Source of the DNA: Candidatus Mycobacterium wuenschmannii
GTDB taxonomy: Bacteria > Actinomycetota > Actinomycetes > Mycobacteriales > Mycobacteriaceae
Assembly (NCBI RefSeq): GCF_030252325.1
Contig: NZ_CP126981.1
Span: 1,860,001-1,924,000 of the forward strand
Length of the DNA: 64,000 nucleotides
Direction: 5' to 3'
This document shows, piece by piece, positions 44,625-53,446 of the stretch (positions are counted from its first letter, which is position 1; the number at the start of each line of letters is the position of its first letter). The position numbers and the translations under genes are program-made. The notes below the pieces were generated by a model that saw nothing but the letters and a program-made list of their open reading frames with translations, did no database searches and was not told the DNA's origin.

Positions 44625-44651
44625 CTAGTTTACTATTTTTACTATGTTAGG
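44625..44651. promoter_or_regulatory. Island box 3 (LLM / fadE divergent promoter)
   Basis: CTATTTTTACTATGTTAGG (44633-44651) carries the core shared with the boxes at 31.7 and 38.1 kb. A further CTAGTTTA at 44625 makes three CTA repeats 8-9 nt apart. TACTAT (44640-44645) is a strong -10 match, and the fadE start is only 12 nt further, so the box overlaps the core promoter. Confidence 0.55.
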
Positions 44652-44657
44652 GGCCTT

Positions 44658-45731
44658 ATGGACGTCGGACTGAATTCCGGACAATTGGCGCTGCGCGACA
44701 GCGTGCGTGACGTCCTGCGCACGGAGTGCCCGCCCGCCATCGCGCGACAGGCGATGACGGATCCGGAGCGGTGGCAGACCGTGTGGAAGACGGTTGTCGA
44801 ACTGGGCTGGACCGAGCTTGCCGTTCCCGGCGGTGACAGCGCGTTCGGCCGGATGGATCTCGCCATGGTCCTCGAGGAATGCGGGGCGGCACTGGCGCCG
44901 GTCCCGCTGCTGTCCAGCGTCGGACTCGCCGCGGGTCTGCTCCGGCAGGCCGGCCCCACGGTCGCCGACGTGCTGGCCGACATCGGAGCGGGCGTTGTCG
45001 CGGCTCTGGCCGTCCACGCCCCGGGCGATCGCCTGCCCGGCGTCCCGATGACCCTGCGGGACGGCCGCGTAAGGGGCCGCGCCATCGCGGTGCCCGGCCT
45101 GCCCCGCGCCGAGCTGATCGTCACCCTGGCCTCGTCGCCGGACGGACCGGTCGCCGCGGTGGTTCGCGTCGGCGACGGCGTCACCGTGCGCGAGACCGAG
45201 TGCACCGATCCGGCTCAACCGATCGCCGACGTCGAGATCGACGCCGAACCGGTCGCCGTGGCGGCGGTGGACCTGGAGTCGGCGCTGTCGACCCCGCTGC
45301 TCGCGGCGGCCGCCGACCTGGTCGGTGTCGCAGCCGCAGCGCTGGCCCGCGCGGTCGAGCACGCCAAGACCCGCGAGCAGTTCGGCAAGCCGATCGGCGC
45401 ATTCCAGGGCATCAAGCACGCACTGGCGGACAACTACGTCGCGGTGGAGCGCGCTCGGGGCCTCACCTACGCCGCGGCCGCGCGCCTCGACGATCCAGCG
45501 ACGCCGATCGCTGCCGGCTGGACCGCCGCCGCGCTGGCCAAAGCGGCGGCGGGCGAGGCCGCCGTCAGCTGTGGACGGACCGGCGTCCAGGTGCACGGCG
45601 CGCTGGCACAGACCTGGGAACACGACATGCACCTCTACCTTCGCCACGCCTGGCAGGGCGCCTCGACGCTGGGCGACAGCCGGGCGCTGTATCACTCGGT
45701 GGGACGCCGCTTCGCCGGGAGCACGCAATGA
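44658..45731 (+). CDS. Acyl-CoA dehydrogenase, small subunit of pair 1
   Basis: A 357-residue acyl-CoA dehydrogenase-fold protein. It keeps the FAD contact TREQFGKPIGAFQGIKH and QVHGALAQTWEHDMHLYLR but lacks the usual EP-GSD motif in the middle. The next gene has the opposite pattern. This fits the alpha2beta2 FadE heterotetramers (such as ChsE enzymes) known for cholesterol side-chain oxidation. Start ATG 44658 has AGGGG 4-9 nt upstream. The stop overlaps the next start by 4 bp. Confidence 0.85.
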   Translation: MDVGLNSGQLALRDSVRDVLRTECPPAIARQAMTDPERWQTVWKTVVELGWTELAVPGGDSAFGRMDLAMVLEECGAALAPVPLLSSVGLAAGLLRQAGPTVADVLADIGAGVVAALAVHAPGDRLPGVPMTLRDGRVRGRAIAVPGLPRAELIVTLASSPDGPVAAVVRVGDGVTVRETECTDPAQPIADVEIDAEPVAVAAVDLESALSTPLLAAAADLVGVAAAALARAVEHAKTREQFGKPIGAFQGIKHALADNYVAVERARGLTYAAAARLDDPATPIAAGWTAAALAKAAAGEAAVSCGRTGVQVHGALAQTWEHDMHLYLRHAWQGASTLGDSRALYHSVGRRFAGSTQ

Positions 45732-46843
45732 GCGACCTGACCCGCGAATACGGGGCATGGCTGGCCGACTTCCTGCCCGCGGACTACTACCAGCGCTACG
45801 ACGACTACCGCTGGGACATCGAGCTTCGTCGCGATCATCAGCGCGCCGCGTTCGAGGCCGGCTGGCTGCAGCCGACGTGGACCCGCGAACACGGTGGCCG
45901 ATCGCTCGGCCTGGCCGAGGCGATGGAGATCCGGATCGAAGCCGCGACGCGGTCGGCCCCCAAGCTGCCCAACGTCGCCGGGCCGGGGGTGGCGGCGCCG
46001 GGGGTCCGGCAATTCGGTACCCCCGCACAGATCGAGCGCCTATTGGTCCCGTTGCTGCGCGGCGACGAATGGTGGGCGCTGGGCATGTCCGAACCCGAGG
46101 CGGGGTCCGACTTCGCCGGCCTACGCACGCGCGCGGTGCGCGACGGCGACATGTTTCGGGTCCGGGGCAGAAAGATCTGGACCACCCAGGCGCACCAGTC
46201 ACGTTGGTGCACGCTGTACGCCCGCACCGACGCGGACGCCCCCAAGCATCGTGGAATCTCCTGCTTCATCTTGGATCTCGAGTCCGACGGGTTGACCATC
46301 GAGCCGATCCGCATGTCGTCGATCTCCGACGAGACGTTCTGCGAAGTCACTCTCGACGACGTGGAGATACCCGCGGACAACCTGCTCGGCGAGCTCAACG
46401 GCGGCTGGCAGGTGGCCATGTCGTCGCTCAACCATGAGCGGCAGATGATTTGGATCATGAACTGGGTGGAGATTCAGCGTGGCCTCAAGGACGTCAAGGA
46501 TTCCCACGCCTCGCACGACGACCACGCCTCCGGTGAGGTGTACGCCGAACTCGGATCGCTGCTCGCCGACGCGGAGGCGTTGCGGGCGAACGGCTATCGC
46601 GCGCTGAACAACGAACTCGCCGGATTGCCGACCCCCGAGGCCGACACCCTCAAGCTGCTGGGTTCGGTTACGCTGCAGCGGGTTTGGGACTTGGCCGCCG
46701 CGGCGGCCGGACCTCGCTCGATCGACGACACCGACCTGCTCTTCGAACGCCAGGACGCCCTCGCGGCGACCATCTACGGCGGTACATCGGAGGTCCAGCG
46801 CAACATCATCGCCGAGCGACTACTCGGACTGCCGAAGGGATGA
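45728..46843 (+). CDS. Acyl-CoA dehydrogenase, large subunit of pair 1
   Basis: A 371-residue acyl-CoA dehydrogenase. It has MSEPEAGSDFAGL, IWTTQAHQSRWC and the C-terminal YGGTSEVQRNIIAERLLG, but no RxxFGxP motif (that region reads LNHERQMIWIMNW). It should complement the small subunit encoded just before, with which it is coupled by an ATGA overlap. It probably oxidises the CoA ester made by an island synthetase. Confidence 0.88.
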   Translation: MSDLTREYGAWLADFLPADYYQRYDDYRWDIELRRDHQRAAFEAGWLQPTWTREHGGRSLGLAEAMEIRIEAATRSAPKLPNVAGPGVAAPGVRQFGTPAQIERLLVPLLRGDEWWALGMSEPEAGSDFAGLRTRAVRDGDMFRVRGRKIWTTQAHQSRWCTLYARTDADAPKHRGISCFILDLESDGLTIEPIRMSSISDETFCEVTLDDVEIPADNLLGELNGGWQVAMSSLNHERQMIWIMNWVEIQRGLKDVKDSHASHDDHASGEVYAELGSLLADAEALRANGYRALNNELAGLPTPEADTLKLLGSVTLQRVWDLAAAAAGPRSIDDTDLLFERQDALAATIYGGTSEVQRNIIAERLLGLPKG

Positions 46844-46845
46844 CG

Positions 46846-47994
46846 ATGGATTACGACCTCGGCACCGACGCCGCCGAACTCCGAACACGGTTGCGGGAAC
46901 TGATAACGAAGCACATTCCCGAAGACTTCCTGGGTGCCTGCACCAACGACCCGCGCGATCTCGCGATCACCGAATCGTTCTGCAAGATGCTCGCCTCCGA
47001 CGGACTGCTCGCCCTGGCCTGGCCGAAAGAGCATGGGGGCGGCGGCGGTTCGGTTTGGCAGCAGACCGTGCTGCGCGAAGAGATGTGGGCCCATCACGAA
47101 CCACGCGGCGCCCAGTACATGGGCATCAACTGGGTCGGGCCGGCACTGATGCGATACGGCACCGAGGAGCAGCAAGCCCGGCATCTGGCGGCCATCGCCG
47201 CCGGCGAAGTGATCTGGTGCCAAGGGTTTTCCGAGCCCGAAGCGGGGTCCGATCTCGCCTCGCTGCGCACCCGGGCCGTCGCCGACGGTGACGGCTGGCG
47301 CGTCACCGGACAGAAGGTCTGGACGTCCTATGCCCGCATGGCGTCGTGGTGTGTACTCGCCGCATGCACCGATCCAAGTGCGCCGAAACCCAAGCGGATC
47401 ACGCTGTTTCTCGTTCCGATGGATCGTCCGGGCATCACCGTGCGACCGATCCGCTCGATGCTCGGGCCGCATCACCTCAATGAGGTGTTCCTCGATGATC
47501 TCGAGGTGTCGGCCGGCGATGTGCTCGGCGAGGTGGGCGACGGATGGCGCGTGATGCGCGAGGCACTCGCCTTCGAGCGGGTCGGGATAGCCCGGTACGC
47601 CCGGTGCGAGTCACTACTCGACCGGATGCAGACCGAGCTCGGTGACGACTGGGACCGGTTGCCCGAGTCGATCCGCACCCGCTGGGTGCGCGCGCTCATC
47701 GACCTCCGGGTGGCCCGGCTGTTGGCCTACCGCGCGGTGTCGCTGCAAGACGACCCGTCGGCGGGAGCCGCGGCCAGCGCCGCCCGCATCGCCACCACGA
47801 CGTGCGACCAGCAGGTTGCCGAGTTGCTGTTCGACGTGCTGGGTCCGACGGCGCTGGACAGCGGCTCGTCGGCAGCCCTGCACGGCGCCATCGACGACCA
47901 CTGGCGTTACGCACAGGCCGCCACCGTGGCGTCGGGCACCATCGAGGTCCAACGGATGCTCGTAGCGCGTGAAGCTCTGGGAGGTAGAGGATGA
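46846..47994 (+). CDS. Acyl-CoA dehydrogenase, large subunit of pair 2
   Basis: A 382-residue acyl-CoA dehydrogenase with FSEPEAGSDLASL, KVWTSYARMASWC and a C-terminal VASGTIEVQRMLVAREALG. As in pair 1, the RxxFGxP motif is missing (AFERVGIARYARC instead). The ATG at 46846 was chosen because GAAGGGA lies 5 nt upstream. The ATG at 46840, overlapping the previous stop, is the alternative. It is followed with an ATGA overlap by a small-subunit gene. Confidence 0.88.
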   Translation: MDYDLGTDAAELRTRLRELITKHIPEDFLGACTNDPRDLAITESFCKMLASDGLLALAWPKEHGGGGGSVWQQTVLREEMWAHHEPRGAQYMGINWVGPALMRYGTEEQQARHLAAIAAGEVIWCQGFSEPEAGSDLASLRTRAVADGDGWRVTGQKVWTSYARMASWCVLAACTDPSAPKPKRITLFLVPMDRPGITVRPIRSMLGPHHLNEVFLDDLEVSAGDVLGEVGDGWRVMREALAFERVGIARYARCESLLDRMQTELGDDWDRLPESIRTRWVRALIDLRVARLLAYRAVSLQDDPSAGAAASAARIATTTCDQQVAELLFDVLGPTALDSGSSAALHGAIDDHWRYAQAATVASGTIEVQRMLVAREALGGRG

Positions 47995-48923
47995 AAACCG
48001 CTCTGCCAGAAGACATTGCGGAGTTCGGCGCAGTCGCGGCCAAGCGGCTCGCCAGGTTCGGCGGACCGCAGGCCGCGCTGCAAGCCGAGACCGACGAAGC
48101 GCTTCGGGCCGAGGCCCGCACCGCGCTGACCGATCTCGGCGCATTCGATCTCGACGTCCGCTCCAGCGACGAGGATTTGTTGGCGGCCGCGGTGCTCTGT
48201 CACGCCGCCGGCGCGACCGCGCTGCCGTACCCGCTCGTCGAGGACCTACTCGCGGTCGACGGCGCGCGGCTGGCACTGGTGAACCCCTCGGCGCCGCGCA
48301 TCGACCACGGCGACCTGCCCGGCGACTGGCTTGCCTCCGACCTCGACGGCATCCGATACCGGGTGCAGCCCGCATCGCGTTCTGAGGCAAAGCTCGGGCC
48401 GTTTCTGGTGCCCGCCACGCTCAGCGAAGACCGCAGCGTTCCGTCGGCCGACGTCGACCTTCATCTGAACCTCGGGTCTTGGCGGATTCTGGGCGCTGTG
48501 CAGCAGGCCTACGACATCGCCCGGCAGCACGTCTCAGATCGCGTGCAATTCGGTAAGCCGCTGGCGGAATTCCAGGCCGTCCGCTTCACCGTCGCCGACG
48601 CCTCGGTTGCCGTTCGCGGACTGTCAGAGCTGGCAAAGTATACGATCAGCCGCATGGAATCGGCTCCGGCGCAAGTTCGTTCGGCGGATGCGCTGGTGCT
48701 GCGGCTGAAGGCCACCGAGACCGCTCGGCAGATGTTCCGCACCGCGCACCAGCTGCTGGGCGCGCTGGGTTTCTGCGACGAGTCCGATATCAGCGTGCTC
48801 GATCGGCACACGCAGCCGCTGATCCGGTTGCCGCTCGGCGCGGAGGGACTCGCGATGCGGCTGCTGCCGGCGGTGCGCGGCGGCGGGCTCGAGACGTTGT
48901 TCTCCGGCCCGGTCTCGGTATGA
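47991..48923 (+). CDS. Acyl-CoA dehydrogenase, small subunit of pair 2
   Basis: A 310-residue chain, shorter than usual. It has SDRVQFGKPLAEFQAVRF, the FAD contact missing from its partner, but no EP-GSD motif, and its C terminus (QLLGALGFCDESDISVLDRH) replaces the usual catalytic segment. It probably forms a heteromer with the preceding large subunit. Its TGA stop is the first of a chain of ATGA overlaps running through the 53-bp repeats that follow. Confidence 0.85.
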   Translation: MKTALPEDIAEFGAVAAKRLARFGGPQAALQAETDEALRAEARTALTDLGAFDLDVRSSDEDLLAAAVLCHAAGATALPYPLVEDLLAVDGARLALVNPSAPRIDHGDLPGDWLASDLDGIRYRVQPASRSEAKLGPFLVPATLSEDRSVPSADVDLHLNLGSWRILGAVQQAYDIARQHVSDRVQFGKPLAEFQAVRFTVADASVAVRGLSELAKYTISRMESAPAQVRSADALVLRLKATETARQMFRTAHQLLGALGFCDESDISVLDRHTQPLIRLPLGAEGLAMRLLPAVRGGGLETLFSGPVSV

Positions 48924-49078
48924 CACCGCCGACGACGACGCAGAGCGAAGCGATGCCGAGGAGTGGCGCCAAATGACACCGCCGACGACGACGCAAAGCG
49001 AAGCGATGCCGAGGAGTGGCGCCAAATGACACCGCCGACGACGACGCAGAGCGAAGCGATGCCGAGGAGTGGCGCCAA
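48920..49078 (+). repeat. MIRU-like 53-bp tandem repeat, three copies
   Basis: Three head-to-tail units of 53 bp (48920-48972, 48973-49025, 49026-49078) differ at one or two bases. Each starts at an ATG overlapping the stop before it (ATGA) and encodes an 18-residue peptide, MTPPTTTQSEAMPRSGAK, that stops in the next overlap; the last one overlaps the GTG of the synthetase gene. The core GCAGAGCGAAGCGATG and the stop/start design match mycobacterial interspersed repetitive units of the 53-bp class described between senX3 and regX3. Confidence 0.85.
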
Positions 49079-50542
49079 GTGATACCGCCGGTCGAGGAGG
49101 GAATCCCGTTCGGCGCCAAGCTCAGGCAGCTCGCCGAACAACGCGGCGACGAGCGGGCGCTGACCCTGCTCGGCCGCGACGGCGCCGGGCGGTCGATCAC
49201 GTTCGCCGAGCTGGATCTGCGGGCCAATCAGTGGGGTCGGGCACTGGCGGCCGCCGGCGCCCAGCTCGGTTCGCTTGTCGCACTGGGAGTTCCGAACTCC
49301 GAGGAGCTGATCCTCGCGGCGTTGGGCTGCTGGAAGATCGGTGCCGTCCCGGTTCCGATGCGCTGGGATCTGCCCGACTGGGAGCGCTCTCGCGTGCTCG
49401 AGGTGATCGCCCCGGCCGTCACCGTCGATGACGACACCCGTCCCACCCTCGCCGCGAGTGCGGCCGGTCAGTCGACCGATCCACTACCGGACGTGATATC
49501 CCCCAAGGCGAACGGGATCTGCAGCAGCGGATCCACCGGGCTGCCGAAGGTGATCCTCACGCTGGCACAGGGTGCCTGGACACCGGAGTCGTCGTTCCCG
49601 TTCCTGGCCGCCTGGACGCCCACGCCCACACCGCAGACCATCTTGGTGCCCGGCCCGATGTATCACACCAACGGCTTCTCCCCGCTGACCTACCTGCTCG
49701 GCGGTGACGAGCTGGTCGTGCTCGAAAAGTTCGATGCCGCTTTGGTTCTCGATGCCATCGAGCAGTACCGCATCACCAACTTCACCGCGACACCGACCAT
49801 GCTGTCGCGCATCGCGGCGGTGCCCGGCGTCCGCGACCGCGACCTGTCCAGCATCGCCTGGATCTTGCAGGGCGCCGCGGTCATGCCGCACGCCCTGCTG
49901 CACACCTGGTTCGACCTGCTCAGCCCCGAGCAGGTGGTGATGGCCTATGGGATGACGGAGAACTTGGGGCTCACCGCATTACGCGGCGACGAATGGCTGG
50001 CCCACCCGGGCAGCGTCGGCCGGGGCTTCCGCGACACCGAGGTGTGCATTCTCGACCAGCACGGCCAGCCCGTGCCGCCCGGCGAACTCGGGGAGGTGTA
50101 CCTTCGCTCGCCGATGAGCGCCGGATACCTCTACCTGGGTGGCGCGCCCCTGCTGGCGTCGACCCCTGACGGCTTCCGCACGGCCGGCGACATCGGCCAC
50201 GTCGACGCCGACGGCTACCTCTACATCGCCGATCGCCGCAGCGACATGATCATCACCGGCGGCGCCAATGTCTTTCCCGCCGAGGTGGAATCCGCGCTCG
50301 TCGAACACGACGATATCGCCGACGTGGTGGTCATCGGCCTCTCCGACAGCGAGTGGGGCCGGCGGGTGCACGCCGTGATCCAACTGGCCAATCCGCTCAC
50401 CGAGCGTGACGTGATCGCCTACGCCAAGACCAGGCTGGCCGCCTACAAGGTCCCCAAGAGCGTGGAGTTCGTCGACCAGATACCGCGCACCGCGGCGACC
50501 AAGGTCAATCGCTCGGCGATGGTCGACGCCCGCGGGGGTTGA
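49079..50542 (+). CDS. Acyl-CoA synthetase (AMP-forming)
   Basis: A 487-residue adenylating enzyme. Motifs: ICSSGSTGLPKVI, AYGMTENLGL, TAGDIGHVDADGYLYIADR, and a C-terminal Lys in PRTAATKVNRSAM. The GTG at 49079 (VIPPVEEG) was chosen because everything upstream in this frame is MIRU-like repeat, and it overlaps the last repeat stop (GTGA). It is the last gene of the four-fadE operon and may activate the acid that those enzymes oxidise. Confidence 0.87.
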   Translation: MIPPVEEGIPFGAKLRQLAEQRGDERALTLLGRDGAGRSITFAELDLRANQWGRALAAAGAQLGSLVALGVPNSEELILAALGCWKIGAVPVPMRWDLPDWERSRVLEVIAPAVTVDDDTRPTLAASAAGQSTDPLPDVISPKANGICSSGSTGLPKVILTLAQGAWTPESSFPFLAAWTPTPTPQTILVPGPMYHTNGFSPLTYLLGGDELVVLEKFDAALVLDAIEQYRITNFTATPTMLSRIAAVPGVRDRDLSSIAWILQGAAVMPHALLHTWFDLLSPEQVVMAYGMTENLGLTALRGDEWLAHPGSVGRGFRDTEVCILDQHGQPVPPGELGEVYLRSPMSAGYLYLGGAPLLASTPDGFRTAGDIGHVDADGYLYIADRRSDMIITGGANVFPAEVESALVEHDDIADVVVIGLSDSEWGRRVHAVIQLANPLTERDVIAYAKTRLAAYKVPKSVEFVDQIPRTAATKVNRSAMVDARGG

Positions 50543-50544
50543 CC

Positions 50545-51642
50545 TCAGCTGATGGCTCTGGCCGCGGCGGCAACCCTGGTCTGGAAGTCGGCGGGCAGCG
50601 GGATGTAGCCGAGCGGCGTGAGGCCGTCCTGTCCGGTGGACACCGTCGACTCCATGAACGCCTTCACCGCCGTACCCACCTGTGCGTCAGGGTATTTCGA
50701 GCAGACCAGCTCGTAGCTGGCCAGCAGGATCGGGTATGCGCCGGGCGTGCCGGTGGCATAGACCTTTGACAGGTCGAGCACCAGGTCGTTGCCGGTGCCC
50801 CTGATGGTGACGTCGGAGATCGTCTTACCGACCCAGTCGTTGCCGATGTGCACCACGCCGCCGGCGGTCGCGATGCCGGCCACGTCGAGGTGCTGCTTCA
50901 TCGCGTACGACCACTCGTTGTAGCTGATCGCGCCCTCGGTCTTCTTGACCGCTTCCGACGTGCCCTCGTTGCCCCGCGCGGCGGTACCGACGCCGCCGTT
51001 GAACGTCTTGCCCGCACCCTTGGTCCACGCGCCGTTCGAGGCCGACTGCAGGTACTGCTGAAAGTTGTCGCTGGTCCCCGACGCGTCGCCGCGGTAGACG
51101 ACCTTGATCTCCTCGTCGGGCAGGCTGCTGTTGCCGTTCAACGCGGTGATGGCCGGGTCGTTCCAGCGGGTGATGGCGCCGCTGAAGATCTTCGCGAGCG
51201 TGGGCGCATCGAAGGTGAGCACGTCGGTCGACGCGACGTTGAACGTGATCGCGATCGGGCCGAAGACGGCCGGCAGGTTCCACGCATCGTTTCCGCCGCA
51301 GCGCTGCTTGGCGTTCGCGTACTCGCCACCGCTGAGTGGGGAGTCCGAGCCGCCGAAGTCGGTCTTGGCCGCGAGGAAGTCCGCGACGCCGGCGCCCGAT
51401 CCGGTGGCCGCGTAGTTGAGTTCCTTGCCCGAGCAGGACTCCTGGTAGCTGGTGATGAAGTGGCTGATCGCGTTGGCCTGAGCGGTCGAGCCACTGCCGG
51501 TCAAGTCTTGCTTGCCGCCGCAGTCGACCTTGACGCCCTTGGCGTAGGTCGGCGGCGTGTCGAGATGCGTACATCCCGACAGGATGAGGCCACCCGCGAG
51601 GAGCAGCCCGGCCGTGGCCGCGATTCCCTTGTGCTGCTTCAT
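50545..51642 (-). CDS. pstS: Phosphate-binding lipoprotein PstS
   Basis: A 365-residue substrate-binding lipoprotein of the phosphate ABC importer. A lipobox (LILSGC) ends the signal peptide near residue 24. Phosphate-site segments follow: TGSGSTAQANA, SGAGVADFLA, FGGSDSPLSG and RGDASGTSDNFQQYL. The ATG at 51642 has GAGGAGG 5-11 nt upstream. No pstC, pstA or pstB is adjacent, so it must work with a transporter encoded elsewhere. It is divergent from an MFS transporter with a phosphate-permease look, and a Pho-box-like sequence lies between. Confidence 0.92.
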   Translation of the reverse strand: MKQHKGIAATAGLLLAGGLILSGCTHLDTPPTYAKGVKVDCGGKQDLTGSGSTAQANAISHFITSYQESCSGKELNYAATGSGAGVADFLAAKTDFGGSDSPLSGGEYANAKQRCGGNDAWNLPAVFGPIAITFNVASTDVLTFDAPTLAKIFSGAITRWNDPAITALNGNSSLPDEEIKVVYRGDASGTSDNFQQYLQSASNGAWTKGAGKTFNGGVGTAARGNEGTSEAVKKTEGAISYNEWSYAMKQHLDVAGIATAGGVVHIGNDWVGKTISDVTIRGTGNDLVLDLSKVYATGTPGAYPILLASYELVCSKYPDAQVGTAVKAFMESTVSTGQDGLTPLGYIPLPADFQTRVAAAARAIS

Positions 51643-51749
51643 GTTTGCCTCCTCGTGGGCATAGGTCGGCGCGTCGCAGCACCGCGCGTCGGCTCGAGCG
51701 CGTCCGCGAACATTAAATGGCACCGATGCCGAATTCGAATCAAGCCGCA

Positions 51750-51767
51750 AACGAACAACAGGTGAAG
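51750..51767 (-). promoter_or_regulatory. Pho-box-like direct repeat upstream of pstS
   Basis: On the minus strand the segment reads CTTCACC-TGTT-GTTCGTT. The first heptamer matches 6 of 7 bases of GTTCACC and the second 4 of 7, with the 4-nt spacing typical of PhoP/RegX3-type sites. Plausible but weak. Confidence 0.3.
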
Positions 51768-51882
51768 CTCATATCGGTTGCCGAATTCATCCGGCTGTCA
51801 GCGCGCGTTCAGCTAACTGACTTAGCGTCTGGCGAGGCTGGCACTGGCCGGTGGGTTGCGCGATGGCTCCGGGAGAGGCGAC

Positions 51883-53385
51883 ATGACGGACATGCTCGAC
51901 AAGCCGCAGGTCAACGGCAAAACGGTGCAGGAATACATCGACGAATTGCCGCAATGGCCCGACGGCACCGCGCTGAAATCGATGCCGATGACCGCGATGC
52001 AGTTCCGCATCTGGGCGCTCGCCTGTGCTGGCAAGTTCTTCGAGGGCATGGTCGTGTTCATGACCGGCGTTGCCCTGCCGCTCATTTCGATCCAATTCCA
52101 TCTCAACGCGACCGACAAGGGACTCGTCACCGCGTCCTCGCTGGCGGGCATCCTCGTCGGCGCGACCGCTCTCGGCGGCCTGGCCGACAGTTACGGGCGC
52201 AAGAAGATGTTCATCATCGAGATGATCATCTTCGCTGTGTTTCTCGTCGGGTTGACCGCCGCGCCGAACTTCATCACGCTGGTCGTCTGCCTGTTCGGCG
52301 CCGGCATCGCGCTGGGGTGTGACTACCCGACCGCGCACATGGTGATCTCGGAGAGCATCGCCACCTCGATGCGTGGCCGACTTGTGTTGAGCGCGTTCGC
52401 CTTCCAGGCCGTCGGAGCGTTCTTCGGCACGGCGCTGGGCTTCGGCATCTTGTACGCGAACCCGAACCTGGGCGCCTGGCGGATGATGTACGCCGCCGCG
52501 ATCGTGCCGGCGGTCCTGGTCGTCATCGGCCGTCTCTACGTCACCGAGAGCCCGCACTGGCTGATCTCGAAGGGCCGCACCGAAGAAGGCGAGAAGGCCA
52601 CCACCGCACTGCTCAAGCGCACCCCGCAGTACCCGAAGAGCGTGTCACTGGGACACCTCGCCCAGACCCACAAAGCCGCCGAGGAGCACGCGACCTACCT
52701 GGCGCTGTTCAAAAAGCGCAACCGTCGCGCGACGATCCTGGCATCGGTCCCGTGGTTCCTGCAGGACCTCGGCGTCTACGGCATCGGCATCTTCACGCCG
52801 ACGATCCTGGGTGCCGTCATCGGCAAGGAGTCCAAGTCGCACGGTCTGGCCGACACCATCCACAACGACATCCTGGGCGCCAAGGGTTCGGCGATGATGG
52901 ACGTGCTGTTCGTCCTCGGCGTCATCGTGGCCATCTTCCTGGTGGACCGGATCGGCCGCATCAAATTGCAAATCTGGGGCTTCATCGGTTGCGCGGCCGG
53001 CCTGCTGCTCTCCGGGTTGTCGATCAAGCCGGACGGCAGCAACACGATGTGGCTACTCTTCCTCGGCTTCACGATCTTCTACTTCATGGTCAACTTCGGG
53101 CCGAACGCGATGACGTATCTGCTTGCGGGCGAGGTCTTTCCGACCGAAGTTCGCGGCAAGGGCGCCGGCTTCGCCGCGTCGTTCGCCAAGATCGGCGCCG
53201 TGCTGACCGCCTTCATGTTCCCGATCCTGCTCAAGACGATCGGCACCACCGCGTTGCTCTGGGGCCTCGTCGTCTGCTTCCTGCTGGGCGCCGTCGTGAC
53301 CTACTTCTTCCGGATCGAGACCACCGGCCTGAACCTGGAAGACATCGGCAAGGACGAGGCCTCGCCCGCCGCCACCACGTCCTAG
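51883..53385 (+). CDS. MFS transporter, sugar/phosphate-symporter type
   Basis: A 500-residue permease with 12 predicted spans and the MFS signatures GGLADSYGRKK (loop 2-3) and LVDRIGRIK (loop 8-9), ESPHWLISKGR after span 6, and GEVFPTEVRGKG after span 10. This set is typical of the sugar and phosphate:H+ symporter branches. Pairing with divergent pstS suggests phosphate, which is inference; uptake of an aromatic or terpenoid acid is the alternative given the island. The ATG at 51883 has GGGAGAGG 5-12 nt upstream. Confidence 0.88.
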   Translation: MTDMLDKPQVNGKTVQEYIDELPQWPDGTALKSMPMTAMQFRIWALACAGKFFEGMVVFMTGVALPLISIQFHLNATDKGLVTASSLAGILVGATALGGLADSYGRKKMFIIEMIIFAVFLVGLTAAPNFITLVVCLFGAGIALGCDYPTAHMVISESIATSMRGRLVLSAFAFQAVGAFFGTALGFGILYANPNLGAWRMMYAAAIVPAVLVVIGRLYVTESPHWLISKGRTEEGEKATTALLKRTPQYPKSVSLGHLAQTHKAAEEHATYLALFKKRNRRATILASVPWFLQDLGVYGIGIFTPTILGAVIGKESKSHGLADTIHNDILGAKGSAMMDVLFVLGVIVAIFLVDRIGRIKLQIWGFIGCAAGLLLSGLSIKPDGSNTMWLLFLGFTIFYFMVNFGPNAMTYLLAGEVFPTEVRGKGAGFAASFAKIGAVLTAFMFPILLKTIGTTALLWGLVVCFLLGAVVTYFFRIETTGLNLEDIGKDEASPAATTS

Positions 53386-53433
53386 CGCGGTACGCGTTCG
53401 GCGAATCACAAGGCGCAGAGCGACTCTCGCCAC

Positions 53434-53439
53434 TAGCCT
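53434..53439 (+). promoter_or_regulatory. -10 box of leaderless CDGP-like gene
   Basis: TAGCCT, then 7 nt, then the ATG at 53447: the same element and spacing as at 13281 and 17040 on the other strand. Confidence 0.55.
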
Positions 53440-53446
53440 GCCCACC

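Noticed and set aside
48920-49078. Three 18-codon ORFs as separate protein genes
   Set aside because: They are identical copies produced by a tandem MIRU-like repeat; annotated as a repeat, not as independent genes.
48920-49078. CRISPR array
   Set aside because: The repeats abut directly without spacers and carry coding overlaps; no cas gene is present.
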